From positions 1-55,991 of the forward strand of contig JAPPKM010000109.1 of NCBI GenBank assembly GCA_028874315.1: DNA of 55,991 bases, written 5' to 3'. The notes beneath the pieces were generated by a model. The model ran no database searches. It saw only the letters and a program-made list of their open reading frames with translations, and was not told the DNA's origin. Within the stretch, counting starts at the first letter, position 1, and every line of letters begins with the position of its first letter. This DNA comes from Chloroflexota bacterium. GTDB lineage: Bacteria > Chloroflexota > UBA11872. Positions 1-8,858 of this stretch are shown here, piece after piece. The translations under genes were made by a program, and so were the position numbers.

Positions 1-2
1 TG

Positions 3-152
3 GTGTCGCTGCTGACGGATGACTGGCGGCTGCCGGCGATTCACCTGTATCTCTCGTTGGGATTCGAGCCGGTGATGAACCGCGAGGACATGCCGGGGCG
101 GTGGGCTGGGGTCCTTCACGAACTGGAGAGGCACGGACATGCGGACGCTTAG
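3..152 (+). CDS. GNAT-family acetyltransferase, C-terminal fragment
   Basis: A reading frame open from the window edge ends with TAG at 150-152. Its translation contains the pattern Leu-Thr-Asp-Asp ... Pro-Ala-Ile-His-Leu-Tyr-Leu-Ser-Leu-Gly-Phe-Glu-Pro. That is the usual end of a GCN5-related N-acetyltransferase: the last acetyl-CoA-contacting helix carrying the Tyr, then the Leu-Gly-Phe strand. Only about 49 residues are present, so substrate and length are unknown. The stop lies 14 bases inside the next gene, which starts at 139, so the two are probably translationally coupled. The family call rests on the C-terminal motif only. Confidence 0.65.
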   Translation: MSLLTDDWRLPAIHLYLSLGFEPVMNREDMPGRWAGVLHELERHGHADA

Positions 153-1158
153 GTTGGGGTTGGCGGGGCTTGGGCATGGGCGGACGTTGCTGCAGGCGAA
201 CCTGCCGGAGTTCGAAGACCTGCCGGTGCGGGTGACGGCGGTGTGCGACACGAATGGCGAGTTGATGGCGTCGATAGCGGGGCAGTACGGGGTGGAGACC
301 GTGACGACGGACTTCGAGGCGCTGGTGGGTCGCGACGACGTTGACATCATCGGGATCTATACGCCGGGGCCGCTGCACTGCGAGCAGATCCTGGCAGCGC
401 TGGAGGCCGGAAAGCACGTGATGGTGACGAAGTCGATGGTGTACTCGATGGCGGAGGTGGAGCAGGTCGTCGAAGCGGTGGACCGCACGGGGCTGACGCT
501 GCTGGTGACGCAGTCGCTGCGGGGGCGGCTGGATTTCATAGACGCGAAGCGGGCGTGCGAGGCGGGGGAGATCGGCGAGTTGTTCATGGCGGAGGCGCAT
601 TACGTGCACGACCTGCGGCCGGTGTACCGGGCGACGCCGTGGCGGACGCAGATGCCGCAGGACCTGATCCTGGGCGGGGCGTGTCATCCGATCGACTTGC
701 TGCGCTGGTTCATGGGGGACATCGAGGACGTGCACTGCGTGGGTTTGCGCAGCGGGGTGGCGCCGGAATATCCGCAGGAAGACTGCTTTTTCATCAACGT
801 GCGGTTTACGAGCGGGATGGTGGGGCGGGTGGCGAATCTGCTGGGGATGGTTCATCCGCACGGCGAACGGGCCAATGGCCTGACGGTGTACGGCACGAAG
901 GGGACGATCCGGGACCACGTGAAGACGCTGGACGCCGAAGGGGACCTGCCGCAGCGGGCCTACGTGACGGAACTGCCGCCGCATGGCGGACACGCGGGCG
1001 AGATGATCGTGATGCTGCGCCACATGGCGGACTGCGTGCTGAACGGGACGAAGCCGTGGGTGGGGGTGCGCGAAGGGGCTCGGGTGGTGTCGACGGGGCT
1101 GGCGGCGTGGGAGTCGCTGCGGACGGGGCAGGTCGTGAAGGTCAGGAACGAGTTCTAG
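139..1158 (+). CDS. Gfo/Idh/MocA family NAD(P)-dependent oxidoreductase
   Basis: A 339-residue cytoplasmic oxidoreductase. The N-terminal Rossmann fold has the loop GLAGLGHGR (residues 7-15), an acidic residue ending the second strand (AVCD), and a TPGPLH segment after the fourth strand. The usual EKP motif of the family is replaced by TKS (VMVTKSMVYS), which is a departure from the norm. A C-terminal alpha/beta domain follows, with a GGACHPIDLLRWFMG stretch where family members place the catalytic His. The family oxidises or reduces sugars, inositols and related polyols; the substrate here cannot be told. A strong ribosome site (GGAGAGG) lies 7 bases before the ATG and supports this start. 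It overlaps the end of the acetyltransferase gene by 14 bases. Confidence 0.85.
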   Translation: MRTLRLGLAGLGHGRTLLQANLPEFEDLPVRVTAVCDTNGELMASIAGQYGVETVTTDFEALVGRDDVDIIGIYTPGPLHCEQILAALEAGKHVMVTKSMVYSMAEVEQVVEAVDRTGLTLLVTQSLRGRLDFIDAKRACEAGEIGELFMAEAHYVHDLRPVYRATPWRTQMPQDLILGGACHPIDLLRWFMGDIEDVHCVGLRSGVAPEYPQEDCFFINVRFTSGMVGRVANLLGMVHPHGERANGLTVYGTKGTIRDHVKTLDAEGDLPQRAYVTELPPHGGHAGEMIVMLRHMADCVLNGTKPWVGVREGARVVSTGLAAWESLRTGQVVKVRNEF

Positions 1159-1173
1159 GTCAACCCTGACGAG

Positions 1174-2244
1174 TTACGCAGTGGCGAGAGTGCGGGCTAT
1201 GGCGACGGATTGCCGAAAGATGTGGTGGTGGGCGCCGCCGGTGAGGAGGTCGTCGAGGCGGAGGCGGGGTCGGGTTGGCGGCGGGCGGCGGACGGCGACG
1301 TGGGTGATGGGGGCGAGGTCCGACTGGCAGTCGACGACGATGTCCTCGGGGGACGGCATGTAGGCAAGGTAGCGGCTGGTTGGGGCGCTGAGCCTGACCA
1401 TTTCAATCAGGCCGTTGGTTATTGACGACGGATCGCAGATGACATCGACGGCCTGGCCGTCTGACTTGAGGCGCCAGCCCTGCGTGGTGCGGCGGTCCAG
1501 TCGCCAGCCGAGGCGCGACGCCATCCAGCCGACGAGCAAGAGGGCGGCGGCCTGGCCGCCGGGCGACTGCTGGACGGCCAGTTCGACCGACGTGACGTGC
1601 TCCAGATCGAGACGGGCGGCGGGCTGGTCGAAGGCCTGGGCGAAGGCCTGGCGCCAGGCCAGCAGGCGCAGCCAGAGGGCATCGGTGACGCGGGCGTGGT
1701 GGCTGCCGGCCACAACGTCGCCAAGCACGGTGAATTCGGCGGCAAGGTCGGTCATGGCGCTGGAGTCGACGAGGATGCGGTCGGCGATGTCGAGCATGTC
1801 TTCGAACAGGTGATCGTCGGTGACGGCGGGCCCGTTCCACCAGACAACCGTTGGAATACCGCTGGCGGACCAGCTGGCGGCGATGGCGGCACCCTCCTCG
1901 AAGGCGCGGCCCTGCAGAGCGGCGGTCAGCAGTTCGCCGCGGATGGCGGAGGCGCCGTCGGACCGCTGGGCGGACAACAGCCCGACTCGAACAGGATCGG
2001 GGCTTTGAGCGGCGGCTGAATCGTTGACGAGGGCGATGACGCGGCTGGGGTAGGCGGCGACAACGGGTTGGGTTTCGGCTTTGATTTCAGCCCAGTCGGT
2101 GGGATCGGGATAGCGGGCCACGATGGTGGCGAGGAGCATCTGGGCGTTGAGTTCGGCGCCTTCGTCGGCGGCCTGGCGGGCGGCTTGTTCGCGGAGGCGG
2201 GCGAGGGTGGGGAGGGTGTCGGTGAGGGTAGTAGTGAGGTTCAT
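1174..2244 (-). CDS. opcA: Glucose-6-phosphate dehydrogenase assembly protein OpcA
   Basis: A 356-residue protein of the OpcA family, known in cyanobacteria and actinobacteria as an allosteric or assembly factor for glucose-6-phosphate dehydrogenase. The call rests on the overall pattern: a middle region with VVWWNGPAV and DRILVDSSAM, and a C-terminal part with LVGWMASRLGWRL. It also rests on position, next downstream of zwf on the same strand. The ATG at 2244 (MNLTTTLTDT) is chosen because a 28-residue upstream extension looks unlike the family N-terminus. No clear ribosome site precedes it, so it may be leaderless or served from the 190-base gap after zwf, which contains a strong hairpin. 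Confidence 0.85.
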   Translation of the reverse strand: MNLTTTLTDTLPTLARLREQAARQAADEGAELNAQMLLATIVARYPDPTDWAEIKAETQPVVAAYPSRVIALVNDSAAAQSPDPVRVGLLSAQRSDGASAIRGELLTAALQGRAFEEGAAIAASWSASGIPTVVWWNGPAVTDDHLFEDMLDIADRILVDSSAMTDLAAEFTVLGDVVAGSHHARVTDALWLRLLAWRQAFAQAFDQPAARLDLEHVTSVELAVQQSPGGQAAALLLVGWMASRLGWRLDRRTTQGWRLKSDGQAVDVICDPSSITNGLIEMVRLSAPTSRYLAYMPSPEDIVVDCQSDLAPITHVAVRRPPPTRPRLRLDDLLTGGAHHHIFRQSVAIARTLATA

Positions 2245-2355
2245 AGTTGGGGTTGGAGAGAGTCGCCGCGAACAAATGAAGAGCAGGGAACTGTATCGTC
2301 GGTTTTCTTGCGTTTGGAGATCTTGCAACGCCCGGAGTTTCGACCCTCACCCCAG

Positions 2356-2378
2356 CCCTCTCCCTGCCAGGGAGAGGG
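2356..2378. repeat. GGGAGAGGG-type palindromic repeat
   Basis: A perfect inverted repeat with 11-base arms (CCCTCTCCCTG / CAGGGAGAGGG) and a one-base loop, preceded by CCCTCACCCCAG. It sits in the 190-base gap between the end of zwf and the start of opcA. A shorter hairpin of the same type lies at 55971-55988. Palindromes of this type are common interspersed extragenic repeats in GC-rich bacteria. In the transcript it could form a stable hairpin that lowers opcA expression relative to zwf or protects the zwf 3' end; that role is inference. Confidence 0.75.
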
Positions 2379-2434
2379 AGGAAGAGGCGAGTGACTCCCT
2401 AAGTGCTCCTGAGCAGCGAGGGCGCCGGGGGCGC

Positions 2435-3991
2435 TCACAGGCGGCGCCAGCGGAAGCCGTCGGCGCGGAGGAGGTCGCCGGCCTGGCGGGGGCCCCAGCG
2501 GCCGGCTTCGTAGGTGGGGAGGCGGGACACGGAATCGCCTTCCCAGGCTTCGAGGATGGGCATGACGGCGCGCCAGGCGGCTTCGGTTTCGTCGCGGCGG
2601 ATGAAGAGGGTCTGATCGCCGAGCATGACGTCCAGCAGCAGGCGTTCGTAGGCGTCGGGGGACTCCTCAGCGAAGCTCTGGCCGTAGCCGAAGTCCATGC
2701 GGACGGGGCGCACGCGCATGCCGAGCCCGGGCTGCTTGGCCTCGAAGGTGATGGACACGCCTTCGTCCGGCTGGATGCGCATGGCGAGGACGTTTGGGGG
2801 CACGCCGTCGGGGTTTGAGTCGCCGAAGAGGAGGTGGGGAACTTCGTTGAACTGAATGGCGATTTCGCTGGCGCGCTTGGCCAGTCGCTTGCCGCTGCGC
2901 AGGTAGAAGGGCACACCTTTCCAGCGCCAGTTATCGATCAAGAAGCGGGAGGCGAAGTAGGTCTCGGTGGTGGAGTCGGGGGCGACGCCGTCCTCGTCGC
3001 GATAGGCAGGGACTTCGCGGCCGTCGACGAAGCCGGCGCCGTAGGAGGCGCGCATGACGTTGCTGGAGACCTGATCGGGTTCTAGGTGCCGGAGGGCACG
3101 GAGGACTTTGACCTTCTCGTCGCGGATGGAGTCGGCCTGGAAGTCGACCGGCGGCTCCATGGCCACGAGTGCGAGGAGCTGCATGATGTGGTTCTGGACC
3201 ATGTCGCGCAGGACGCCGGCTTCCTCGTAGTAGGTGCCACGGCCTTCGAGGCCGACGGATTCGGCCACGGTGATCTGGACGGAGTCGATGTAGCGGCGGT
3301 TCCAGACCGGTTCGAAGATGACGTTGGCGAAGCGCAGGACGAGGACGTTCTGGACGGTTTCCTTACCCAGATAGTGGTCGATGCGGTAGATCTGCGATTC
3401 GTCGAAGACATCGTTGGCAATGGCGTTGAGGTCCTGGGCCGTGGCGAGATCGCGGCCGAAGGGTTTCTCGATGACGATGCGGGTGGTGCCGGGCCCGCGG
3501 TTGAGGCCGGTCTCGCCGAGCAGGCGGATGATCTCGGGAAAGAGGCTGGGCTGGGTGGCGAGGTAGAAGATGCGGTTGCCGCCAGTGCCATGGCGGGTTT
3601 CAATCTCGGCGAGTTCGCGTTTCAGGTCTTCATAGCCCGCATGGGTACTGAAGTCGGCGCGGACGTAGTAAAGGCCCTGCTGGAAGGCGCTCCAGAGCTC
3701 GGGGTCGGGCTTGCCGGTTCGAGAGAAGTTGGTTGTTGCTTCGAGTTGGCGAGCCCGGTAACTCTCGTCGTCCATCGGGCGGCGACCCAGGCCGACCACG
3801 GCGAGAGACGACGGCAGCAGGGCGTTGCGCTCGAGGTTGTACAGGGCGGGGATGAGTTTTCGGGCGGCGAGGTCGCCGGAGCCGCCGAAGATGATGAGAG
3901 TTTGACCCGGCGGCGCTTCCTGGAAGGCCAGGCCCTCACGTAGCGGGTTGGCTCCAAGCGCAGAGTCCAGGGCCTGGCCGTTCATGCTCAT
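2435..3991 (-). CDS. zwf: Glucose-6-phosphate 1-dehydrogenase
   Basis: A 518-residue enzyme that oxidises glucose 6-phosphate to 6-phosphogluconolactone with NAD(P)+, the entry step of the oxidative pentose phosphate pathway. The nucleotide loop FGGSGDLA (residues 35-42), the IEKPFG segment (174-179) and the catalytic signature RIDHYLGKE (203-211) are all intact, and the length is normal. A GGAG ribosome site lies 8 bases before the first ATG. pgi ends 13 bases upstream and opcA follows after 190 bases, so it is the third gene of tal-pgi-zwf-opcA. The adjacent opcA suggests redox or complex-level control of activity. Confidence 0.97.
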   Translation of the reverse strand: MSMNGQALDSALGANPLREGLAFQEAPPGQTLIIFGGSGDLAARKLIPALYNLERNALLPSSLAVVGLGRRPMDDESYRARQLEATTNFSRTGKPDPELWSAFQQGLYYVRADFSTHAGYEDLKRELAEIETRHGTGGNRIFYLATQPSLFPEIIRLLGETGLNRGPGTTRIVIEKPFGRDLATAQDLNAIANDVFDESQIYRIDHYLGKETVQNVLVLRFANVIFEPVWNRRYIDSVQITVAESVGLEGRGTYYEEAGVLRDMVQNHIMQLLALVAMEPPVDFQADSIRDEKVKVLRALRHLEPDQVSSNVMRASYGAGFVDGREVPAYRDEDGVAPDSTTETYFASRFLIDNWRWKGVPFYLRSGKRLAKRASEIAIQFNEVPHLLFGDSNPDGVPPNVLAMRIQPDEGVSITFEAKQPGLGMRVRPVRMDFGYGQSFAEESPDAYERLLLDVMLGDQTLFIRRDETEAAWRAVMPILEAWEGDSVSRLPTYEAGRWGPRQAGDLLRADGFRWRRL

Positions 3992-4004
3992 GGGAAATGC
4001 TCCG

Positions 4005-5714
4005 TCAGGCTGGCGTGATCTGGTTCAAGGCAGTGCGGAGGGCGGAGGCCACGGTAACGAGGTTGGTGGACGAGTCACCGACGTGCAGGCGGAGGCGGCG
4101 GCGTTCGCGGGCGGCAAGGGACTCGAAATCGCCGATGGCTTGCGCGTCGATGAGGGTGCCGAAGGTGTAGCCGCGGCCGGGGACGTCCACGTCGTCCTGG
4201 CGGTCGGCGGTGATCTGCAGGAAGACGCCGGTGTCGGGGCCGCCCTTGTGCAGCTGGCCGGTGGAGTGCAGGAAGCGGGGACCGTAGCCGAGGGTGACGG
4301 CTCGATGAAGGGCGTCGCGGAGGAGGGCCTGGATGGCGCGCAGGTTGGCGTCGTGGGCCGGCGTGCGGTCGAGGTAGGCCTGGATCGAGATGTAGTCGCC
4401 CGGGCGGACGGAGCTGAGCCAACCCTTGAGGGCGGCGGTGAGGTCAGGGGCCTGGCTGCCGGCGGCGAGCACGCCGTTGGCACTGGGGCCAGCGGGAATA
4501 TCGAACGGCGCGCCGGAGGCAGTGATCTGGCCGAGGACGCGATCCGTGTTGTCCTTGCTCTCGGCGACGCTCGGCTGGTCGAATGGATTTATGTCAAGCA
4601 AGGAGCCGGCGACCGCGGTGGCAAGTTCCCAGGTGAGGAAGTGGGCGCCGAGATCGTGAGGATCGTCCAGCGGAAGCGTGATGACCGGGTGGCCGGCGTC
4701 GGCGAGCGCGTCGAGGCGTGCGGCGCGGCCGTCATTGGGGTCGCCGGCGAGGGCGAGTTCCACGAAGACACGATCGTTGTCGTAGACGCCGGGCTCGCCC
4801 AGCGGCTCGCCGTCGACAGGCACGATGCCCTGGCCTTCCTTTCCGGTGCTCTCGGCGACGAGCTGTTCGATCCAGGCGCCGACGGGCCGGAGGGAGGCGG
4901 AAGGGACAAGTGTGAGCTTGTCACGGCCAGCGAGGGCGAGCGCACCAAGGGCCACACCGATGGTGACGGGTGGGTTGGTGTTGACCGAGGTGTTGGCGGC
5001 GGAGGTTTGACCGGCGGCGATGGCGCGGTCGAGGAGCGGCGCTAAATCGATGCCGGCGAGGGCGGCCGGGACCAGTCCAAAAAAGGAAAGCGCGGAGTAG
5101 CGGCCGCCGATGTCGGGTGGGTTGAGGAAGACGCGGGCGTAGGCGTGGTCCTGCGCGAGCGAGGCCAGGCTGGTGCCGGGGTCGGTGATGGCGACGAAGT
5201 GGTGGCCCGGCGACTCAGCGCCAGTCGCGGCGTAGCGCGACCAGAAGTATTCGGCGAGGGTTGCGGTTTCCAGGGTGCCGCCGGATTTGCTGGCGACGAT
5301 GAATAGGGATCGGTCGAGGCTCAAACCGGACTCGACGCGGCGGATGGCGGCGGGGTCGGTGGTGTCAAGGACGGTGAGGTGGGGCGATCCCTGGGCCTGG
5401 GGGATGACGGAGGCCATGACCTCGGGCGCGAGGCTGCTACCGCCCATGCCGAGGAGGACCACGTCGTCGACCTGTTCGGCGACTTCGGCGCTCCAGGCGG
5501 TGAGGTCGTCGACGCCGGCTCGCATGGACTCGGCCACGCGCAGCCAGCCGAGGCTGTCGGCGATCTGATTCTGAACGAGGGGGTTCTGGGTCCAGAGGGA
5601 AAGATCGGCGGCCCAAAGACGACGGGCGACGTCGTTGGCCTGGGCGCGATCCAAGGCTTCGGCCACGGCATCAGTCGCCGGGCCGAAACGAGCGGTAGGA
5701 CCCTCGCCGGACAT
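4005..5714 (-). CDS. pgi: Glucose-6-phosphate isomerase (TalPgi-type)
   Basis: A 569-residue protein with the sugar-isomerase (SIS) signatures GMGGSS (residues 89-94) and ASKSGGTLET (141-150), the phosphosugar-binding elements of phosphoglucose isomerases. The sequence resembles the isomerase half of bifunctional transaldolase/phosphoglucose isomerases more than the E. coli Pgi type. It interconverts glucose 6-phosphate and fructose 6-phosphate, feeding the adjacent zwf. A GAGG ribosome site sits 5 bases before the ATG, and tal ends 18 bases upstream, so the two are co-transcribed. Tal (375) plus Pgi (569) residues sum to about the length of the fused enzyme. Confidence 0.9.
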   Translation of the reverse strand: MSGEGPTARFGPATDAVAEALDRAQANDVARRLWAADLSLWTQNPLVQNQIADSLGWLRVAESMRAGVDDLTAWSAEVAEQVDDVVLLGMGGSSLAPEVMASVIPQAQGSPHLTVLDTTDPAAIRRVESGLSLDRSLFIVASKSGGTLETATLAEYFWSRYAATGAESPGHHFVAITDPGTSLASLAQDHAYARVFLNPPDIGGRYSALSFFGLVPAALAGIDLAPLLDRAIAAGQTSAANTSVNTNPPVTIGVALGALALAGRDKLTLVPSASLRPVGAWIEQLVAESTGKEGQGIVPVDGEPLGEPGVYDNDRVFVELALAGDPNDGRAARLDALADAGHPVITLPLDDPHDLGAHFLTWELATAVAGSLLDINPFDQPSVAESKDNTDRVLGQITASGAPFDIPAGPSANGVLAAGSQAPDLTAALKGWLSSVRPGDYISIQAYLDRTPAHDANLRAIQALLRDALHRAVTLGYGPRFLHSTGQLHKGGPDTGVFLQITADRQDDVDVPGRGYTFGTLIDAQAIGDFESLAARERRRLRLHVGDSSTNLVTVASALRTALNQITPA

Positions 5715-5732
5715 TGCCGCCTCAGTTCCTGG

Positions 5733-6860
5733 CTAGGAGGCGAGCGCCCCCGCCTTGGCCTCCAGGTCTTGCAGGAGGTCGTCGTACGAATCGATGAACT
5801 TCTGGACGCCCTCGTCCTGAAGCTGGTCCATGATGGCGTCCAGGTCGACGCCGAGCGCAGCCAGGCGTTCGAGGACACCGCCCCAATAGTCGGGGTCGCT
5901 GCTTACGGTGGGCTGCACCTCGCCCTGTTCGCGGAAGGCGTCCATGGTGACGGACGGCATGGTGTTGACGGTGTTGGGGCCGATGAGTTCGTCCACGTAG
6001 AGGGTGGCCGGGTACTCCGGATTCTTGGTACTGGTGCTGGCCCAGAGCGGGCGCTGCGGTTGGGCGCCGTCGGCGGCGAGGGCTTGGTAACGCTCGGAGG
6101 CGGAGATCTCTTCGAAGATCTCGTAGACGGCCTTGGAGTTGGCGATGGCGGCCTTGCCGAGGAGGGCGCGGATTTCGTCGGCGTCATCAGCTCGCTCCGC
6201 CAGGAGTTCCTCGAGTCGAGCGTCGACGGCGGTGTCGATGCGGCTGACGAAGGTGCTGGCCACGGAGGCGACATCGTCCACCGGCTCGCCGGCCGATGCG
6301 CGGTTTTCGAGGGCGCTGAGGAAGGCGTCGACGACGCCACGGTAGACGGCCTGGGCGAAGATGAGGGTGATGTTGACGTTGACGCCCTCGGTGATCAGGG
6401 TCTCGACGGCGGGCAGGCCGGCCGGCGTGGCGGGAACCTTGATCATGAGGTTTGGGCGATTTACCGCGGCCACCAAGCGGCGGGCTTCCTTGACCGTGCC
6501 CTCGGTGTCGTGGGCAAGGCGCGGGGAGACTTCCAGGCTGACGAAGCCGTCGGTCATGCCGGATTCGTCGAAGATCGGGCGCAGCACGTCACAGGCGGCG
6601 GAGATGTCGTCAACGGCGATGGCTTCGAACATCTCCTCGGGCGAGAGCCCCCTGGCACCGAGACGGCGGATGTCCTCGTCGTAGGTGTCGCTGCCCTTGA
6701 TGGCCTCCTGGAAGATCGTGGGATTGGAGGTCATGCCGCGGACGCCTTCTTCGGCGACCAGCCGGGCCAGTTCACCCGAGTCGACCAGGTCCCGGCTGAG
6801 GAAGTCCAGCCAGACGCTTTGACCATGCGCATGCAGTTCGTGCAGCGGGGTTTGAGACAT
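5733..6860 (-). CDS. tal: Transaldolase
   Basis: A 375-residue transaldolase of the long type associated with actinobacteria and with TalPgi fusions. It transfers dihydroxyacetone units between sugar phosphates in the non-oxidative pentose phosphate pathway. Visible motifs are MTSNPTIF (residues 43-50) and the Schiff-base lysine in MIKVPAT (Lys141). The ATG at 6860 is chosen over an in-frame start 17 codons upstream because a good GGAGG site lies about 6 bases before it. It is the first gene of tal-pgi-zwf-opcA, so a promoter should lie in 6861-7191. Confidence 0.95.
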   Translation of the reverse strand: MSQTPLHELHAHGQSVWLDFLSRDLVDSGELARLVAEEGVRGMTSNPTIFQEAIKGSDTYDEDIRRLGARGLSPEEMFEAIAVDDISAACDVLRPIFDESGMTDGFVSLEVSPRLAHDTEGTVKEARRLVAAVNRPNLMIKVPATPAGLPAVETLITEGVNVNITLIFAQAVYRGVVDAFLSALENRASAGEPVDDVASVASTFVSRIDTAVDARLEELLAERADDADEIRALLGKAAIANSKAVYEIFEEISASERYQALAADGAQPQRPLWASTSTKNPEYPATLYVDELIGPNTVNTMPSVTMDAFREQGEVQPTVSSDPDYWGGVLERLAALGVDLDAIMDQLQDEGVQKFIDSYDDLLQDLEAKAGALAS

Positions 6861-7191
6861 CGAAACCTCCGGGGCCGGGGCAACGGTGGCCGGCCGAGGT
6901 CGAGCGTGCAAGCGGGTGCCTTACACGAGTAAGCCTGCTACGGCAATCGTACCAATGGGCCCGCAAGCGGGACCCGGCCATGGGCGCTGAGGTCGGGCAG
7001 TCTGAATGAGGACGGAATCGCAGGCACGGCACACGCTTCCGAAGTCGTGGCGACCGCGGCATTACGCACAGGCTGGGACCTCGGGGTGAAGCAAACGCCG
7101 CCTGAGCGCCGCTTCGGGACCACCTCCAGGCCCTGGGCTCGCGTCTTCGGAGACTCTCGAATTCCCCATAGCTGGCAGCGATGGTGCGTCG
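6861..7191. other. 331-base intergenic region, no gene seen
   Basis: No reading frame with protein-like composition, no tRNA and no recognised riboswitch. It holds the candidate tal -10 element and a small hairpin (CCCGC AA GCGGG near 6960-6971) just upstream of it. The part near 7060-7190 lies downstream of the membrane protein gene and contains short GC-rich stems without a T tract. A T-box-like reading of the minus strand was considered and not supported. Confidence 0.6.
6946..6951 (-). promoter_or_regulatory. Putative -10 element of the tal operon
   Basis: TACGAT on the minus strand, 85 bases upstream of the tal ATG, in the only gap ahead of this operon. It fits the TAnnnT pattern seen ahead of several other genes in the window. 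No convincing -35 box was found, so this is a weak call. Confidence 0.3.
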
Positions 7192-8688
7192 TCAGCAGCA
7201 GCCGGCGCCCAGGTTTGCCGGCGGGGTGTAGCCAAAACCGATTGGAAGGACGACCAACGCAATCGCAAAGAGCCCAGCCAGCATGAGCGCGCTAACCCGG
7301 ACCGACGGCCAGAAGGAGCCGCGCCAGAATCGTGACGGCGGGCCTGTGAGCCCACGCCACACAATCGTGGCGACAAACAGCCACACGTAGGCCGTGAGGA
7401 CCATGTCGCCTATCAGAAACAATCGTCGCGGATCACGCACGAGCAAATCCCGAACGATCTGAGCGCCCGTGCCGATCGAGTAAATCCCCATGGCGAGCTG
7501 ACGTTCGTGCGGCACGTCATTTACCACGGCATCACCATGGGGGCCGGCCGTGTCACCCATCAATCCGAGATGGACTCGAGGCAGCGGCTCACTGAAGATC
7601 ACCAGGTCGAACGTTTCACCCTGACTGCCGGGGACAGGTTCGAAGGCGATGCGATTAATCGCGGGGCTGGACCGGTCGCCACGCACCACAGCTTTTGCCC
7701 ACGTCGGACGCCCGCCCTGGGAGGGCAGAAGGCTCACGAGGATTGTGGCGGGGGCGCCTCTCCCGTCCGCGTCTTCGGCGAATCCCCAAACATCCAGCGC
7801 CGCCAGACTGTCGAGATGGACCCGAAGCGGCTGTTCGAGTCGCGAAATGGGGCCTGGGTAGGAGTTCGGGCGCATCCATCCGGCTTCCTCCCACTCGTAG
7901 TCCGCGAGCAAGGCGGGAACACTTGCGGCGACCACGGCTACCGTCACCCCGAGGGCAGCCCAGCGCTCAATCGGATTCCCCTGGCGCCGCCAGCCGTCAG
8001 CGCTCGGCGTGTGCCGAGTTACGAGCGTCTCGAAGAAAACCACAGCCAGGATCGCACCGGCCATGATCTCGGACGCGTCGTCGAGATACGTCCCCCACCA
8101 ATGCGTCGTTCCATACAGCACGCCGAAGCCGTCGCGAAGGATCGCGCCTGCGCCAAGCGCGATCGCCAGCAGGGTGATCAGAAGGAGTGCCGGGTGTCGG
8201 CGTAGCGACGTGACGAGTACCCAGCCTGCCAACGCTGCAAGTGGGGCGGAGAGCACCATGACCGTGGCCGCCCAACGGATGCCGGTCGGCAGGTCAGCGA
8301 GGTTTAGCCGCGCAAGCAGCGCCTCAGATTGATCCCATTGCCTAGCTGTGTCCTTGATGCTTGCGGCTTCTTCCCAGGCAACGAGCGCCGCGAAGAGCGC
8401 AACCGCGATCCAGCCGAGACTCAACAGCCAACGAGGGTGCCTGAGGGCAGGCGGCAGGCGGAACAATTGCGCCGCTGCCAGAGCCGCGACCGTCGCCCAA
8501 AGGCCGCTCGCATACCAATTGGCCGCGGATTGCTCGCTGTCGAGGTTCAGGTGCCGGAACCAGTCCTGAAATCCAGGCCAGTACCAGTTGGCCGCAAAAA
8601 GGGCCAACGGCAGGGTGAGCACGACGTTTCCGGCCAAAAAGACCGCGCAGGCCCAGGCCCGGGTCCGCGGATGCCTAACCGAGAGCAT
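7192..8688 (-). CDS. Polytopic membrane protein of unknown function
   Basis: About 498 residues. Roughly seven hydrophobic helices come first, then a soluble domain of about 140 residues that starts near DYEWEEAGWM and includes DVWGFAEDADGRG, then two more helices and a C-terminus ending in a Cys-Cys pair. I do not recognise the family. The soluble part, between helices 7 and 8, has a beta-rich look (alternating short hydrophobic stretches). The start is uncertain: the ATG at 8688 puts a short basic segment before the first helix, while an in-frame TTG lies at 8769. Neighbours on the same strand are rpiB upstream and the tal operon downstream, both separated by gaps. Codon use matches the surroundings. 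Confidence 0.7.
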   Translation of the reverse strand: MLSVRHPRTRAWACAVFLAGNVVLTLPLALFAANWYWPGFQDWFRHLNLDSEQSAANWYASGLWATVAALAAAQLFRLPPALRHPRWLLSLGWIAVALFAALVAWEEAASIKDTARQWDQSEALLARLNLADLPTGIRWAATVMVLSAPLAALAGWVLVTSLRRHPALLLITLLAIALGAGAILRDGFGVLYGTTHWWGTYLDDASEIMAGAILAVVFFETLVTRHTPSADGWRRQGNPIERWAALGVTVAVVAASVPALLADYEWEEAGWMRPNSYPGPISRLEQPLRVHLDSLAALDVWGFAEDADGRGAPATILVSLLPSQGGRPTWAKAVVRGDRSSPAINRIAFEPVPGSQGETFDLVIFSEPLPRVHLGLMGDTAGPHGDAVVNDVPHERQLAMGIYSIGTGAQIVRDLLVRDPRRLFLIGDMVLTAYVWLFVATIVWRGLTGPPSRFWRGSFWPSVRVSALMLAGLFAIALVVLPIGFGYTPPANLGAGCC

Positions 8689-8858
8689 CCTGACCACGAG
8701 ACGTTTGGTGTGTGCATCCAACTGCCCGGATGAGCCGCTGAGTGTGCCCACCGAGCAAATCCGGGGCAAACGCCGATGCCGGCACTGCGAGGCTCAGGAC
8801 GCCGGGGGGCATCGACGCAGCGCCGCTTCCAGGGCAAGCCGGAAAAATCGCGAGCTCT

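Noticed and set aside
555-1169. A second long frame overlapping the first oxidoreductase
   Set aside because: Its composition (Arg, Gly, Ala-rich, no motif) is that of a GC-rich shadow frame, and the overlapping frame is a well-matched enzyme.
7020-7190. Possible T-box or other riboswitch on the minus strand
   Set aside because: GGTGGTCCCG resembles the T-box core only loosely, there is no specifier stem, and the region is downstream of a gene, not upstream.
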